64,000 nucleotides of DNA from Streptococcus urinalis 2285-97 (GCF_000188055.2 NZ_AEUZ02000001.1:510001-574000), one strand, 5' to 3'. Positions 46,837 through 59,141 are shown, counted from the stretch's first letter. Notes: generated by a model not told the origin, from the sequence alone. Program-made: numbers and translations.

Positions 46837-47907
46837 ATGATGAAATCTAAAAAGATTGTCTTTACAGGCGGTGGGACAGTAGGTCATGTAACATTAAATT
46901 TAATCTTAATTCCAAAATTCATTGAAGATGGTTATGAAGTTCATTATATTGGTTCTAAAAATGGAATTGAATATCAGGAAATAAAGAAATTAAACCTTCC
47001 AATCACTTTTCATTCTATAGCTACGGGTAAATTAAGACGTTATTTTTCTTGGCAAAACCTAAAAGATATTTTTAAAGTAGCCTGGGGAATCATTCAATCT
47101 TTAGTAATTATTGCTAAATTGAGACCAAGTGCACTCTTTTCAAAAGGGGGATTTGTGTCAGTTCCTCCTGTTATTGCTGCGAAAACGTTAGGTGTCCCAG
47201 TTTTTGTACATGAATCTGACTTATCAATGGGGTTGGCTAATAAGATTGCTTATCGCTTCGCAACAAAAATGTATACCACATTTGATCAAAGTAACTCTTC
47301 TTCAAAAATGAAACATGTCGGAGCAATCACAAAAATTTCAGATGATAAGGCCGATTTTTCATTGATCGCTGATATTTTAGACTATTTCGATCCAAATTTA
47401 CCAACATTATTATTTGTTGGTGGTTCAGCTGGTGCTAAAATATTCAATGACTTTGTTACCAAAAATAAAGAACAGTTAAAATCCTATAACGTTATCAATA
47501 TCTCTGGAGATTCATCATTGAATGAATTAGAACATCAACTTTATCGGGTTGATTATGTGACCAAAACCTATCAATCTTTGGTAAGTAAAGCGGATGTTGT
47601 TGTGACAAGAGGAGGGTCTAATACTATCTTTGAATTGTTAGCAATGGCAAAACCACATATCATTGTTCCTTTGGGACGTGAAGCAAGTCGTGGCGATCAG
47701 ATAGAAAATGCTGCTTATTTTGTTAAAAAAGGCTATGCAAAAGCAATATCTGAATCTGATTTTAACTTTGATAATCTTGATAAGAATATCAAGGATTTAT
47801 TAATACATAAAAATGACTATATCAAAAACATGAAAGCAACACAGGAAATTAAGTCTCAGCAAGATTTTTATCAAATGCTTTTAGAAGATATGTCTAACCA
47901 AAAATGA
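46837..47907 (+). CDS. murG: UDP-N-acetylglucosamine-N-acetylmuramyl-(pentapeptide) pyrophosphoryl-undecaprenol GlcNAc transferase
   Basis: 356 aa. GT28 motifs [44 protein letters not shown], the [11 protein letters not shown] loop and [23 protein letters not shown] are visible. It converts lipid I to lipid II on the inner membrane face. The start may be either of two adjacent ATG codons. It lies between murD and divIB as in other streptococci. Confidence 0.96.
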   Translation: MMKSKKIVFTGGGTVGHVTLNLILIPKFIEDGYEVHYIGSKNGIEYQEIKKLNLPITFHSIATGKLRRYFSWQNLKDIFKVAWGIIQSLVIIAKLRPSALFSKGGFVSVPPVIAAKTLGVPVFVHESDLSMGLANKIAYRFATKMYTTFDQSNSSSKMKHVGAITKISDDKADFSLIADILDYFDPNLPTLLFVGGSAGAKIFNDFVTKNKEQLKSYNVINISGDSSLNELEHQLYRVDYVTKTYQSLVSKADVVVTRGGSNTIFELLAMAKPHIIVPLGREASRGDQIENAAYFVKKGYAKAISESDFNFDNLDKNIKDLLIHKNDYIKNMKATQEIKSQQDFYQMLLEDMSNQK

Positions 47908-47917
47908 GGAACTTCAA

Positions 47918-49078
47918 ATGCCAAAAAAGAAAAATGATCCTCCTAAAGAGCAACCAGAATTAACGGAGTGGCAAAAACGTAATATAGAATTTTTACAAAA
48001 AAAGAAACAGCAAGCTGAAGAAGAAAGAGTTTTAAGAGAAAAACTTAGAATTGAGAAAAAAGCCCAATTCCAACCAGATTTAATTGAAAAAGATAATAAT
48101 GAAAAATCTGAAGATGGCGAAAATGTCAAAAAAGAAAAATCTTTCAAAAAGTCTTTTGGTAAACTCAGTCTTAAATCAAAGAGAAAAAAAGAAAAGAAGC
48201 CAAAAACAAAAGAACAAAGAGCTAGGAAGCAAGCAATGCCTATTTTTCTATTAGCTTCATTAGCTATATTGATTTCTTTATTTTTAATATCACCATTTTC
48301 AAAGCAAAAAGATATAACAGTTTCAGGGAATAAAAATAGTCAAACTCAAGAGTTGATTCAGGCTTTACAAGTTAAACAAACTGATTATTTTTTCACCTTG
48401 ATAACGTATAATCAACATTATATAAACAATGTTCTGAAATCTGTTCCATGGGTAAAAACTGCACGGTTAGATTATCAATTTCCGACTCATTTTAATTTGA
48501 CTGTTACAGAACATCGCATCATTGCTTATACTGAAAAAAATGGTGTTTATCAACCTATTTTAGAAAATGGTAAACGCATTGATACTGTTCAAAAATCAGC
48601 ACTTCCAAAGAATTACATTATTATTAATTTGGATAAGGAAAAAGACATACAAACTCTTATTAGTGCTTTAGCCAAATTTGATAAAACGTTAGCGAAAAAT
48701 ATTCATTCGATTTCACTTGCAAATTCAAATTCCACAGCTGATTTATTAAAAATAGAGATGCAAGATGGAAATCTCGTTCGAGTACCCCTATCAGAAATTG
48801 AGAAAAAATTACCATATTATGATAAAATAAAAAGTAAGTTAAGTGAAGATAGTATTGTTGATATGGAAGTTGGTATTTACACAACAACTGAAGCTAATGA
48901 GACAGAAACAAGTGATTCAAGTCAGACTGATGTTTCAAGTACTACTGCTGACAATTCTCAAGAACAAAGTGAAACACAAGCTAATAGTAGTGAAACGAAT
49001 CAAACAGAAAATACGAACAATCAACAAATTGAACAGAATCAGTCTCAAACAACCAATCAAGAGCAAGCTGGTCAATGA
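47918..49078 (+). CDS. divIB: Cell division protein DivIB/FtsQ
   Basis: 386 aa. A charged Lys/Glu-rich cytoplasmic tail (1-105) is followed by one membrane helix (PIFLLASLAILISLFLI), a POTRA domain (DITVSGNKNSQTQELIQAL) and beta domain (WVKTARLDYQFPTHFNLTVTEH). The C-terminal 60 residues are Ser/Thr/Gln/Asn low-complexity. It bridges FtsL/DivIC in the septal complex. It ends shortly before a terminator. Confidence 0.94.
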   Translation: MPKKKNDPPKEQPELTEWQKRNIEFLQKKKQQAEEERVLREKLRIEKKAQFQPDLIEKDNNEKSEDGENVKKEKSFKKSFGKLSLKSKRKKEKKPKTKEQRARKQAMPIFLLASLAILISLFLISPFSKQKDITVSGNKNSQTQELIQALQVKQTDYFFTLITYNQHYINNVLKSVPWVKTARLDYQFPTHFNLTVTEHRIIAYTEKNGVYQPILENGKRIDTVQKSALPKNYIIINLDKEKDIQTLISALAKFDKTLAKNIHSISLANSNSTADLLKIEMQDGNLVRVPLSEIEKKLPYYDKIKSKLSEDSIVDMEVGIYTTTEANETETSDSSQTDVSSTTADNSQEQSETQANSSETNQTENTNNQQIEQNQSQTTNQEQAGQ

Positions 49079-49102
49079 AAAAAATCGTTAAGATTGTATA
49101 AC

Positions 49103-49138
49103 AAAAAACGTAAAATGGTAACATTTTACGTTTTTTTA
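49103..49138 (+). terminator. Terminator between divIB and ftsA
   Basis: AAAAAACGTAAAATG-GTAA-CATTTTACGTTTTTTT is a long perfect stem with T run. Confidence 0.95.
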
Positions 49139-49147
49139 TGTTATAAT
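49139..49147 (+). promoter_or_regulatory. Extended -10 promoter for ftsA-ftsZ
   Basis: TGTTATAAT right after the terminator is a perfect extended -10, leaving about 65 bases of leader before ftsA. It gives ftsAZ their own transcript. Confidence 0.7.
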
Positions 49148-49219
49148 ATTTTCTGAATAATTCTGTTTTATACAGTAGTTAGAATAGCAAAAGTTTGGAA
49201 AGATAGTGAGGTCGAGTGA

Positions 49220-50593
49220 ATGGCTAGAAATGGCTTTTTTACTGGTTTGGATATAGGAACAAGCTCGATAAAAGTTTTGGTGGCAGAATTTATATCAGGT
49301 GAAATGAATGTTATCGGTGTAAGTAATGTTCCTAGTACCGGCGTAAAAGATGGAATAATTATTGATATTGAAGCAGCAGCTGCTGCAATTAAAAAAGCAG
49401 TAGAGCAGGCTGAAGAAAAAGCCGGAATGACTATAGAAAAAATCAATGTAGGTCTTCCAGCAAATTTACTTCAAATTGAACCAACTCAAGGGATGATTCC
49501 TGTTCCGAGTGAATCAAAAGAAATAAAAGATGAAGATGTTGAAAGTGTTGTTAAGTCAGCTCTTACAAAAAGCATCACTCCTGAACGTGAAGTCATTTCT
49601 TTAGTTCCTGAAGAATTCATTGTTGATGGTTTCCAAGGTATCAGAGATCCAAGAGGAATGATGGGAATTCGTCTTGAGATGCGTGGTTTGATTTACACTG
49701 GACCAACAACAATTTTGCATAATCTTAGAAAAACTGTTGAGCGTGCAGGAATTCAAGTCGAAAATATTATTATTTCACCACTAGCGATGGCTAAATCAGT
49801 TCTAAATGAAGGTGAAAGAGAGTTTGGTGCTACTGTTATTGACATGGGTGGTGGACAAACAACTGTTGCTTCAATGAGAGCACAAGAGTTACAATATACC
49901 AACATTTATGCTGAAGGTGGCGAATATATTACAAAAGATATTTCAAAAGTACTAAAAACGTCACATCAAATTGCAGAAGCACTTAAATTTAATTTTGGAC
50001 AATCAAATGTTCAAGAAGCTAGCTTGACTGAAACTGTCAAAGTTGATGTTGTGGGAAGTGATAAACCAGTAGATGTAACTGAACGTTACTTAGCTGAAAT
50101 TATTTCTGCAAGAATTAAACATATATTAGATCGTGTTAAACAAGATTTAGAACGCGGCAGACTTCTTGATTTACCAGGCGGTATAATTCTAATTGGCGGT
50201 GGTGCTATTATGCCTGGCGCGGTTGATGTCGCTGAAGAAATCTTTGGAGTGACTGTTAAATTACATGTTCCAAATCAAGTTGGTATCCGAAACCCAATGT
50301 TTGCAAATGTTATTAGTTTGGTAGAGTATGTTGGGACGATGTCTGAAGTTGATGTGATTTCACAAAATGCGGTTTCTGGTGAAGAATTACTTCGTCGTAA
50401 ACCAATTGATTTTACTGAAGAAGAACGTTTTGGTATTCCAGTTTACAATGAACAACCCGTTGAAAATAGAGTACCAGTTCAACCACAGAATCAATCTGCA
50501 CCTCAACCTCGATATTCGGATGAAAAGCCAAGTGAACCTAAACCAGGTCTTGGTGATCGTGTTCGTGGTATTTTTGGAAGTATGTTTGATTAA
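49220..50593 (+). CDS. ftsA: Cell division protein FtsA
   Basis: 457 aa actin-like ATPase. Phosphate loops FTGLDIGTSSIKVLVAEF and ATVIDMGGGQTTVASM, the SHS2 insertion and the ISPLAMAKSVL block are clear. The C-terminal linker ends in an amphipathic helix (GDRVRGIFGSMFD) that tethers FtsZ filaments to the membrane. It lies 23 bases upstream of ftsZ. Confidence 0.97.
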   Translation: MARNGFFTGLDIGTSSIKVLVAEFISGEMNVIGVSNVPSTGVKDGIIIDIEAAAAAIKKAVEQAEEKAGMTIEKINVGLPANLLQIEPTQGMIPVPSESKEIKDEDVESVVKSALTKSITPEREVISLVPEEFIVDGFQGIRDPRGMMGIRLEMRGLIYTGPTTILHNLRKTVERAGIQVENIIISPLAMAKSVLNEGEREFGATVIDMGGGQTTVASMRAQELQYTNIYAEGGEYITKDISKVLKTSHQIAEALKFNFGQSNVQEASLTETVKVDVVGSDKPVDVTERYLAEIISARIKHILDRVKQDLERGRLLDLPGGIILIGGGAIMPGAVDVAEEIFGVTVKLHVPNQVGIRNPMFANVISLVEYVGTMSEVDVISQNAVSGEELLRRKPIDFTEEERFGIPVYNEQPVENRVPVQPQNQSAPQPRYSDEKPSEPKPGLGDRVRGIFGSMFD

Positions 50594-50607
50594 TAGTTAT
50601 AAAGTGA

Positions 50608-51935
<1,328 letters not shown>

Positions 51936-51936
<1 letters not shown>

Positions 51937-52610
51937 TGATGGATTTACAAGAAAATAAAAATCTCGTTTTTGAAAATGTTAAAAAGGCTGCTCGTTCGGT
52001 CAATCGTTTGGACAGTGACATTAATATTGTTGCTGTTACAAAAACGGTTGATAGTGAAACTGCAGCTTTACTTATAGATACTGGAGTTCAGCATATTGCT
52101 GAAAATAGAGTTGATAAGTTTTTAGATAAATACCAAGCTTTACATAAAAGACCGGTAAAATGGCATCTTATTGGAACTCTTCAAAGAAGAAAAGTTAAAG
52201 ATGTTATCAATTTTGTTGATTATTTTCATGCTTTGGATTCAGTAAAGTTAGCTGCTGAAATTCAAAAAAGAGCTGAGAAACCTATCAATTGTTTTTTGCA
52301 GGTTAATATTTCAGAAGAAGAATCTAAACATGGTTTTAAGATTGATGAAGTTGAAGATGCATTAGATCAAATGACAGCTTTTGATAAAGTTATTATTACT
52401 GGATTAATGACAATGGCACCTTTAGATGCGACTTCTGAGGAAATTAATGCTATATTTAATAAAACGAATCTATTAAGACAACGTTTAGAAAATCAAAAAC
52501 GTCTACACATGCCACTAAAAAACTTAAGTATGGGAATGAGTAATGATTATCAAATCGCTATTCAAAATGGCTCTACTTTTGTTAGAATTGGTACATCATT
52601 CTTTAAGTAA
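51936..52610 (+). CDS. ylmE: YggS/YlmE family PLP-binding protein
   Basis: 224 aa. The alanine-racemase-like barrel has the PLP Lys in [17 protein letters not shown] and the block [15 protein letters not shown]. The C terminus [26 protein letters not shown] binds phosphate. It controls pyridoxal phosphate homeostasis. It starts within the ftsZ stop (TAATG) with a choice of two adjacent ATG codons. Confidence 0.95.
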
Positions 52611-52624
52611 ATGGAGAAGAAACT

Positions 52625-53272
52625 ATGGGAATTAGAGATAGTTTTGATAAAATAATTTCATACTTTGATACTGAAGATATCAGTGACGTGGAAGAAACAA
52701 AAGAATCAACTGAGAGTGCTCAAGATGCTTATCAAAGAAGGACACAACAGACAGGACAAGAGTCGAAAAGACAAGAACCTAGACAACAGCAATCTGTACG
52801 TCAAAGTCAAGAAAGACCTAATCAACAAACGACTCCTCAAAAGCCAGTACAACAGCAACAACGTACTCAAAGATCTGAAAGCTATTCTTCTGCTCAAGTG
52901 AGTCAAGTGAATACACCCTCTAGTAGATACCAACAACAAACAAAACGCGAACAAGTTCAATCAGTTAATCATGAAAAGACAACTATAGCAATTAAATATC
53001 CTCGTAAATATGAAGATGCTCAAGAGATTGTTGACTTATTAATTGAAAATGAGTGTGTTCTTATTGATTTTCAATACATGCTGGATGCTCAAGCAAGACG
53101 ATGTCTTGACTTTATTGATGGAGCAAGTAAAGTTTTGTATGGTAAACTTCAAAAGGTTGGAACTTCTATGTTTTTATTGACACCGTCTAATGTTTACGTT
53201 GATATTGAAGACATGAATATCCCACATAATGGTCAAGAAGTAAGTTTTGACTTTGATATGAAGAGACGTTAA
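52625..53272 (+). CDS. sepF: Cell division protein SepF
   Basis: 215 aa. A short N-terminal membrane-targeting helix ([13 protein letters not shown]) is followed by a long Gln/Arg-rich linker (about 30-115) and the SepF dimer domain ([47 protein letters not shown]). It bundles FtsZ filaments and anchors them to membrane. It is part of the ylm operon downstream of ftsZ. Confidence 0.95.
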   Translation: MGIRDSFDKIISYFDTEDISDVEETKESTESAQDAYQRRTQQTGQESKRQEPRQQQSVRQSQERPNQQTTPQKPVQQQQRTQRSESYSSAQVSQVNTPSSRYQQQTKREQVQSVNHEKTTIAIKYPRKYEDAQEIVDLLIENECVLIDFQYMLDAQARRCLDFIDGASKVLYGKLQKVGTSMFLLTPSNVYVDIEDMNIPHNGQEVSFDFDMKRR

Positions 53273-53275
53273 TTT

Positions 53276-53533
53276 ATGGGAATTTTTATTATTATTGTTA
53301 TTCTAAAAGTAATAAGATTTTACTCTTACTTACTATTCGCATATGCATTACTTTCATGGTTTCCTGGAGCTTCACAATCTACAATTGGGAGACTAATAGG
53401 AGAGTTAACAGAACCTATTATTAAGCCATTTCGAAGATTTAATTTACAAATTGGTGGTTTAGATTTTACCATTTTTGCTGTTATGATTGCCTTAAATCTT
53501 TTGAGTGAAGTATTGATTAGACTATTTTCATAA
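53276..53533 (+). CDS. ylmG: YggT family membrane protein
   Basis: 85 aa with two hydrophobic helices. YAYALLSWFPGASQSTIGRLIGELTEPIIKPFRRF is the YggT signature. It is a small division-cluster protein with a possible role in septal organisation. It starts three bases after sepF and is followed after two bases by ylmH. Confidence 0.93.
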   Translation: MGIFIIIVILKVIRFYSYLLFAYALLSWFPGASQSTIGRLIGELTEPIIKPFRRFNLQIGGLDFTIFAVMIALNLLSEVLIRLFS

Positions 53534-53535
53534 AA

Positions 53536-54324
53536 ATGAAGCAAGAAACTGTATATCAGCATTATCATCCTGATGAGAGATTTCTAATTGATAGATATCT
53601 GGACATTATCAATAGAGTAGATGCGACTTATTCACTCTATGTTAGTGAATTTTTGAACCCTAGACAGGTACAGATTTTTAGTAATCTAGTGTCATCTACT
53701 GATTTGTTATTTTTTACAAGTTCAAGAATTATAGATTCTGAATACATTAAAGTTATTATTGCCCCTCAGTATTATCAATTAGAAAATAAAGATTTTAATT
53801 TGGCCTTAATTGAGATTAGCTATAATGCTAAATTTAATCATTTAAAACATGGTCAAATATTAGGGACATTAATTAACGAACTTGGAATTAAGCGTGAAAA
53901 AATAGGCGATATTTATGTTCATGATGGATTTGCACAAGTTTTGGTAGATTGTTCGATTGTTGCTTTACTAAAGCAATCCATAACTAGGATTGCTAGAGCT
54001 AAGGTTTCAGTTAAAGAAATTTCATATAATCAATTTGTTAGACCGGAAATAGCAAATCAAACCATTGAACTCTTGCTTTCTAGCATGAGATTAGATAAAA
54101 TAGTGGCAAGTACTTTTAAACTTTCTAGAAATCAAGCCATTTCATTAATTGAATCTGACAGAGTAAAAGTCAATTATCGTCCAAAAAATAAAATTTCTGA
54201 ACAACTAACTATTGACGATTTAATTAGTGTCAGAGGTTTTGGACGTATTTACCTAAAAGAAGATCATGGACTTTCGAAAAGTGGTAAACATAAAGTAGTT
54301 GTTGAAAAAACGGCGCATAAATAA
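53536..54324 (+). CDS. ylmH: S4-domain RNA-binding protein YlmH
   Basis: 262 aa. The C-terminal S4 domain (MRLDKIVASTFKLSRNQAISLIESDRVKVNYRP) is clear. The N-terminal region has the YlmH fold. It belongs to the division cluster, and in related bacteria YlmH helps rescue stalled ribosomal complexes. It is followed nine bases later by divIVA. Confidence 0.93.
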   Translation: MKQETVYQHYHPDERFLIDRYLDIINRVDATYSLYVSEFLNPRQVQIFSNLVSSTDLLFFTSSRIIDSEYIKVIIAPQYYQLENKDFNLALIEISYNAKFNHLKHGQILGTLINELGIKREKIGDIYVHDGFAQVLVDCSIVALLKQSITRIARAKVSVKEISYNQFVRPEIANQTIELLLSSMRLDKIVASTFKLSRNQAISLIESDRVKVNYRPKNKISEQLTIDDLISVRGFGRIYLKEDHGLSKSGKHKVVVEKTAHK

Positions 54325-54333
54325 GGAGATATC

Positions 54334-55107
54334 ATGGCACTTACTGCACTTGAAATTAAAGACAAAACGTTTAAAACAAAACTTAGAGGTTACAGTGAAG
54401 AAGAAGTAAATGAATTTCTTGACATTGTAGTTGATGATTATGAAGCACTTGTTAGACAAAATAGAGAACAAGAAGCTCGAATTCGTGATTTAGAAGAAAA
54501 ATTATCTTATTTCGATGAGATGAAAGAATCACTTAGCCAATCTGTTATTCTTGCACAAGAAACAGCAGAAAAGGTTAAAGCCTCAGCAAATACTGAAGCT
54601 TCTAATCTTGTCAGCAAAGCAAATTATGATGCTCAATTACTTTTGGATGAATCTAAATCAAAAGCAAATCAAATATTAAGAGATGCTACAGATGAAGCAA
54701 AACGTGTTGCAATTGATACTGAAGAATTGAAACGTAAAACAAGAGTTTTCCATCAACGTCTTATTTCAGCAGTTGAATCACAATTAAGTTTAGCCAATTC
54801 ACCAGAATGGTCAGAGTTATTACAACCAACTGCTGTTTATTTGCAAAATTCAGATTCTGTATTTAGAGAAGTTGTTGAAAAAGTTTTAGATGAAGAAGTT
54901 CCAGAAAGTTCAGATTCTGCATCATTTGATGCAACGCGTCAATTTTCACCAGAAGAAATGGAAGAGCTACAAAGACGTGTTGAAGAAAGCAATAAACAAT
55001 TAGAAGCAGAACAAGCTAAACATGAAGAATCAACTTCAGCTGAAGTTGAACATTCTGAAATTAATCTTAATGAAACACAAACATTTAAATTAAATATTGA
55101 AGACTAA
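54334..55107 (+). CDS. divIVA: Cell division protein DivIVA
   Basis: 257 aa. The N-terminal membrane-curvature domain (LTALEIKDKTFKTKLRGYSEEEVNEFLDIVVDDYE) is followed by long coiled coils and an acidic C-terminal tail. It marks poles and septum. AAGGAG precedes ATG. The Ile T-box begins within 15 bases after its stop. Confidence 0.96.
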   Translation: MALTALEIKDKTFKTKLRGYSEEEVNEFLDIVVDDYEALVRQNREQEARIRDLEEKLSYFDEMKESLSQSVILAQETAEKVKASANTEASNLVSKANYDAQLLLDESKSKANQILRDATDEAKRVAIDTEELKRKTRVFHQRLISAVESQLSLANSPEWSELLQPTAVYLQNSDSVFREVVEKVLDEEVPESSDSASFDATRQFSPEEMEELQRRVEESNKQLEAEQAKHEESTSAEVEHSEINLNETQTFKLNIED

Positions 55108-55119
55108 GAAAAACAAGAT

Positions 55120-55325
55120 TCTATTACTCAAATTTACAGCAAGTGAGTGTTGATGAGAGACTTACAATCCCTGGGTAAATGAATTATCATTTTCTGTTAT
55201 TCTAACTGAACAGAGTAAGTTAGGAGGGATGCTCACCTTACGAGCACTGAGGGAATAGTCAATGACTATTCTGAATTAAGGTGGTACCACGAGCATTCGT
55301 CCTTTTGTGACGGGTGTTTTTTATT
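55120..55325 (+). promoter_or_regulatory. Ile-specific T-box leader of ileS
   Basis: AG-bulge region GTTGATGAGAG, T-box AAGGTGGTACCACGAGC (55279-55295), and a terminator TTCGTCC/GACGGGT with T run are visible. An ATC at 55186-55188 is a plausible specifier. It controls ileS by readthrough when tRNA-Ile is uncharged. Confidence 0.92.
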
Positions 55326-55346
55326 TTGATAAGGAGAAATTATTTC

Positions 55347-58139
55347 ATGAAATTGAAGGAAACGTTAAACCTTGGGAAAACAGCTTTTCCAATGCGAGCT
55401 GGACTTCCAAACAAAGAACCAATTTGGCAAACGGAATGGGAACAAGCTGAAATTTATAAAAAAAGACAAGCTTTAAATGAAGGTAAACCATCATTTAATT
55501 TACACGATGGCCCTCCATATGCTAATGGTAATATTCACGTTGGTCATGCTTTAAATAAGATTTCTAAAGATATTATTGTTCGTTCAAAATCAATGTCTGG
55601 TTACAATGCTCCTTATATTCCTGGTTGGGATACACATGGATTACCAATCGAACAAGTTCTTGCTAAAAAAGGTGTAAAACGCAAAGAAATTGATTTAGTT
55701 GAATATTTAGCAATGTGTAAAGAATATGCTTTAAGTCAAGTTGATAAGCAACGTGATGATTTTAAACGATTGGGTGTTTCAGCTGATTGGGAAAATCCTT
55801 ATATTACTTTAAAACCTGAATACGAAGCTGAACAAATCCGTGTCTTTGGTGCAATGGCGGACAAAGGGTATATCTACCGTGGTGCAAAACCTGTTTATTG
55901 GTCTTGGTCATCAGAGTCTGCTCTTGCTGAGGCAGAAATCGAATACCATGATATTGATTCAACATCTCTTTATTATGCTAACAAAGTTAAAGATGGCAAA
56001 GGTATTTTGACAAATAACACATATATTGTTGTTTGGACAACGACTCCTTTCACAATCACAGCTTCACGTGGTTTAACCGTTGGTCCTGATATGGATTATG
56101 TTGTTGTAAAACCTGAAAATGATACACGTCAATTTTTAGTCGCTGAGGGACTTCTTGATCAATTAGTAGATAAATTTGGTTGGGAAAATGTTAGTGTTGT
56201 TGAAAAACATAAAGGTTATGAATTAGAAATGATAGTTGTTGAGCACCCATGGGATAAGAAAGTTGATGAACTCGTTATTCTTGGTGATCATGTTACTCTT
56301 GATTCTGGTACTGGTGTTGTCCACACAGCGCCAGGATTTGGTGAAGACGACTATAATGTTGGGGTAAAATACAAGCTAGAAGTTATGGTAACCGTTGATG
56401 AGCGTGGTATCATGATGGAAAATGCAGGTCCTGATTTCCAAGGTCAATTTTATGACAAAGTAACACCTTTAGTTCAAGACAAATTAGGTGACTTACTCTT
56501 AGCAAGTGAAGTTATTAATCACTCATATCCATTTGATTGGCGTACAAAAAAACCAATAATATGGCGTGCAGTACCACAATGGTTTGCATCTGTATCAGAT
56601 TTTCGTCAAGATATTTTGGATGAAATTGATAAAACGATCTTTAGTCCATCTTGGGGTAAAACACGACTTTATAATATGATTCGTGACCGTGGTGACTGGG
56701 TAATTTCGCGTCAACGTGCTTGGGGAGTTCCGCTACCAATTTTTTATGCTGAAGATGGAACACCAATTATGACTAAAGAAGTAACTGACCATATTGCTGA
56801 CTTATTTGAAGAAAATGGTTCTATTATTTGGTGGCAAAAAGAAGCTAAAGACTTATTGCCAGAAGGCTTTACACATCCAGGTTCTCCAAATGGACAATTT
56901 ACAAAAGAAACTGATATTATGGATGTTTGGTTTGACTCAGGTTCATCATGGAATGGTGTCATGAATGCTCGAGAAGGTCTTGAATATCCTGCAGATTTAT
57001 ATTTGGAAGGATCTGATCAATACCGTGGCTGGTTCAACTCATCATTGATTACATCAGTCGCAGTAAATGGACATGCACCATATAAACAAGTATTGTCACA
57101 AGGTTTTGTTTTAGATGGTAAAGGTGAAAAAATGTCTAAATCTTTAGGCAACACAATCTTACCTTCAGATGTTGAAAAACAATTTGGTGCTGAAATTCTT
57201 CGACTTTGGGTAACAAGTGTTGATTCAAGTAATGATGTTCGTATTTCTATGGATATCTTGAAACAAACTTCTGAAACTTATCGTAAAATCAGAAATACAC
57301 TTCGTTTCTTGATTGCAAATACTTCAGACTTTGTTCCTGCTGAACATACGGTTTCTTATGAAGATTTACGTCCAGTTGATAAATACATGACAATTAAATT
57401 TAATCGTCTTGTGAATACAATTAACAAAGCTTATGAGTCATTTGATTTTATGGCTATTTATAAAGCTGTCGTTAACTTTATCACGATTGATTTATCAGCC
57501 TTTTACTTAGATTTTGCAAAAGATGTTGTTTATATTGAAGCAGCAGACAGTCTTCCAAGACGTCAAATGCAGACAGTATTTTATGATGTTTTGGTGAATA
57601 TTACTAAATTATTAACACCTATTTTACCGCATACAGCTGAAGAAATTTGGTCATATCTTGAACATGAAGAGGCCGAATATGTTCAATTAACTGAAATGCC
57701 ACTAGCAAAAACATTTGATGGTCAAGATAGCATTTTAGAAGTTTGGGAAAGCTTTATGAGCTTCCGTACACAAGCTCAAAAAGCCTTAGAAGAAGCTCGT
57801 AATGCTAAAGTAATTGGTAAATCTCTAGAAGCTCATTTAACGGTATATCCGTCTGAAGAAGTTAAAACATTGTTGACTGCTTTAGATAGTGATATTGCAC
57901 AACTACTAATTGTTTCACAATTAACCATTAGTGATGAACAAGCACCTGAAGGAGCTGTCACTTTTGATGATGTCGCATTTAGCGTTGAAAGAGCAGAAGG
58001 TGAAGTTTGTGAACGATCACGTCGCATTGATCCAACCGTAAAAATGCGTTCCTATAATGTTAAAGTCTCAGATCACTCCGCTGCAATCATTGAAGCTAAC
58101 TTCCCTGAAGCAGTAAAAGAAGGTTTTGAAGTAGACTAA
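55347..58139 (+). CDS. ileS: Isoleucyl-tRNA synthetase
   Basis: 930 aa from ATG 55347 (AAGGAG upstream). HIGH region [18 protein letters not shown], editing domain ([16 protein letters not shown]), and KMSKS in [10 protein letters not shown] are present. Near the C terminus, where many homologues have a zinc finger of four Cys, this protein reads [10 protein letters not shown] and VSDHSAAI, so three of four Cys positions are Ser. Zinc binding is probably lost, while the rest is intact. It charges tRNA-Ile under T-box control. Confidence 0.97.
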   Translation: MKLKETLNLGKTAFPMRAGLPNKEPIWQTEWEQAEIYKKRQALNEGKPSFNLHDGPPYANGNIHVGHALNKISKDIIVRSKSMSGYNAPYIPGWDTHGLPIEQVLAKKGVKRKEIDLVEYLAMCKEYALSQVDKQRDDFKRLGVSADWENPYITLKPEYEAEQIRVFGAMADKGYIYRGAKPVYWSWSSESALAEAEIEYHDIDSTSLYYANKVKDGKGILTNNTYIVVWTTTPFTITASRGLTVGPDMDYVVVKPENDTRQFLVAEGLLDQLVDKFGWENVSVVEKHKGYELEMIVVEHPWDKKVDELVILGDHVTLDSGTGVVHTAPGFGEDDYNVGVKYKLEVMVTVDERGIMMENAGPDFQGQFYDKVTPLVQDKLGDLLLASEVINHSYPFDWRTKKPIIWRAVPQWFASVSDFRQDILDEIDKTIFSPSWGKTRLYNMIRDRGDWVISRQRAWGVPLPIFYAEDGTPIMTKEVTDHIADLFEENGSIIWWQKEAKDLLPEGFTHPGSPNGQFTKETDIMDVWFDSGSSWNGVMNAREGLEYPADLYLEGSDQYRGWFNSSLITSVAVNGHAPYKQVLSQGFVLDGKGEKMSKSLGNTILPSDVEKQFGAEILRLWVTSVDSSNDVRISMDILKQTSETYRKIRNTLRFLIANTSDFVPAEHTVSYEDLRPVDKYMTIKFNRLVNTINKAYESFDFMAIYKAVVNFITIDLSAFYLDFAKDVVYIEAADSLPRRQMQTVFYDVLVNITKLLTPILPHTAEEIWSYLEHEEAEYVQLTEMPLAKTFDGQDSILEVWESFMSFRTQAQKALEEARNAKVIGKSLEAHLTVYPSEEVKTLLTALDSDIAQLLIVSQLTISDEQAPEGAVTFDDVAFSVERAEGEVCERSRRIDPTVKMRSYNVKVSDHSAAIIEANFPEAVKEGFEVD

Positions 58140-58140
58140 A

Positions 58141-58169
58141 AAAGACTGGCAATTGCCAGTTTTTTTTAT
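58141..58169 (+). terminator. Terminator after ileS
   Basis: AAAGACTGGCA-AT-TGCCAGTTTTTTTT forms a stem with eight T. Confidence 0.9.
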
Positions 58170-58171
58170 AA

Positions 58172-58203
58172 AAAAAAAGCAAGACGTAAGAACTTGCTTT
58201 TTA
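58172..58203 (-). terminator. Terminator after the DUF1827 gene
   Basis: On the minus strand, AAAAAGCAAGTTCTTACGTCTTGCTTTTTTTT pairs AAGCAAG with CTTGCTT and ends in a T run. Confidence 0.8.
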
Positions 58204-58500
58204 TTTAGTCGGAAATGACATTTCAATTAAATTATTTGTGTGTATCGTTTTTAGTTGATCATGTAGGACAATTTTAGAATCAATTTTACGTTTTAAGAAA
58301 AATTCGCGAATAGTTTCTAATTCACTCTCTTTTATCGCACGGTATTTATTTGAAATGAGCAATTCATAATGTTTTGGAGCTTGAGAAAAGACGACATCAG
58401 TATTTCCAGCTGAGTAAACTTCAACAAGGTGAGCATCAGTATTTCGTAACTGGTTTCGAACAAGTTCTGGGTGACTACTAGTAGTGTTGATTAATCTCAT
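58201..58500 (-). CDS. DUF1827 family protein
   Basis: 99 aa matching DUF1827 of streptococci and relatives (MRLINTTSSHPELVRNQLRNTDAHLVEVYSAGNTDVVFSQAP). Function is unknown. Its family is commonly next to the NUDIX or clpE genes. AGGAGGATC precedes the start. Confidence 0.85.
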   Translation of the reverse strand: MRLINTTSSHPELVRNQLRNTDAHLVEVYSAGNTDVVFSQAPKHYELLISNKYRAIKESELETIREFFLKRKIDSKIVLHDQLKTIHTNNLIEMSFPTK

Positions 58501-58549
58501 AATGATCCTCCTAAATATTCCTTATCTCATTATAACACTTATTCTAGAA

Positions 58550-59005
58550 TTAGGTTCTTTTAATGGAGTCTTTTTTCCAAATATCAATGCCCCATTTATG
58601 ACTTCCACGTTTAAGTTTTTCAATGGCTAAATCAACGGGAAACCAAGCAATATGATTGAAGTCTTCTAATGGTTCTCCAGCCTTTTGATAATCGGAAACT
58701 TCATAAATATAAGCTGGATTGTAAAAATAGGTATCTCTATGACTAGAATAGAAATACTCATCAGCTTGTCCTAAATAGTCGCCTAAGTTGGCTTCATATC
58801 CTAATTCTTCAATGAGTTCTCGTTTTAATGCCTGAGCGTGATCCTCATTTTTTTCAATTTCTCCTCCTGGTAAAAACCATGCCCCATTTGGAGCTTGAAC
58901 TAGGACAATATTTTCTTTTTCTTTATCGGCAATAACGGTATAGACACCATATCGTGATTGATATTCAACATTTTCTTTTTTTACACCAAATGTGGGATTA
59001 GTCAT
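58550..59005 (-). CDS. NUDIX hydrolase
   Basis: 151 aa from ATG 59005 with AAAAGGAG upstream; an earlier in-frame ATG at 59053 is not supported. The Nudix box is GGEIEKNEDHAQALKRELIEELGYEA, close to the GX5EX7REUXEEXGU consensus. It hydrolyses a nucleoside diphosphate derivative of unknown identity. It lies between clpE and DUF1827 on the same strand. A cre-like site at 59089-59102 lies upstream. Confidence 0.88.
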   Translation of the reverse strand: MTNPTFGVKKENVEYQSRYGVYTVIADKEKENIVLVQAPNGAWFLPGGEIEKNEDHAQALKRELIEELGYEANLGDYLGQADEYFYSSHRDTYFYNPAYIYEVSDYQKAGEPLEDFNHIAWFPVDLAIEKLKRGSHKWGIDIWKKDSIKRT

Positions 59006-59112
59006 AATAAACTCCTTTTTATTATTATACAAAATTTCACTTAAAAAGGACACGAATAGTATTAGAATTTTTATTATTATCGAAAAATAGAAACCGATTT
59101 CAACATGAAATA

Positions 59113-59141
59113 AAAAAAGAGCTAAAATAATAGCTCTTTTT
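59113..59141 (-). terminator. Terminator after clpE
   Basis: On the minus strand, AAAAGAGCTA-TTATTTTAGCTCTTTTTTT pairs AAGAGCTA with TAGCTCTT and continues into T. Confidence 0.85.

Noticed and set aside
48880..49078. Repetitive Ser/Thr/Gln coding stretch at the end of divIB as a DNA repeat
   Set aside because: It is ordinary low-complexity protein tail without a regular DNA period.
59089..59102. AGAAACCGATTTCA as a cre site for the NUDIX gene
   Set aside because: It fits most of the consensus but there is no clear promoter next to it, so it is only mentioned in the NUDIX entry.
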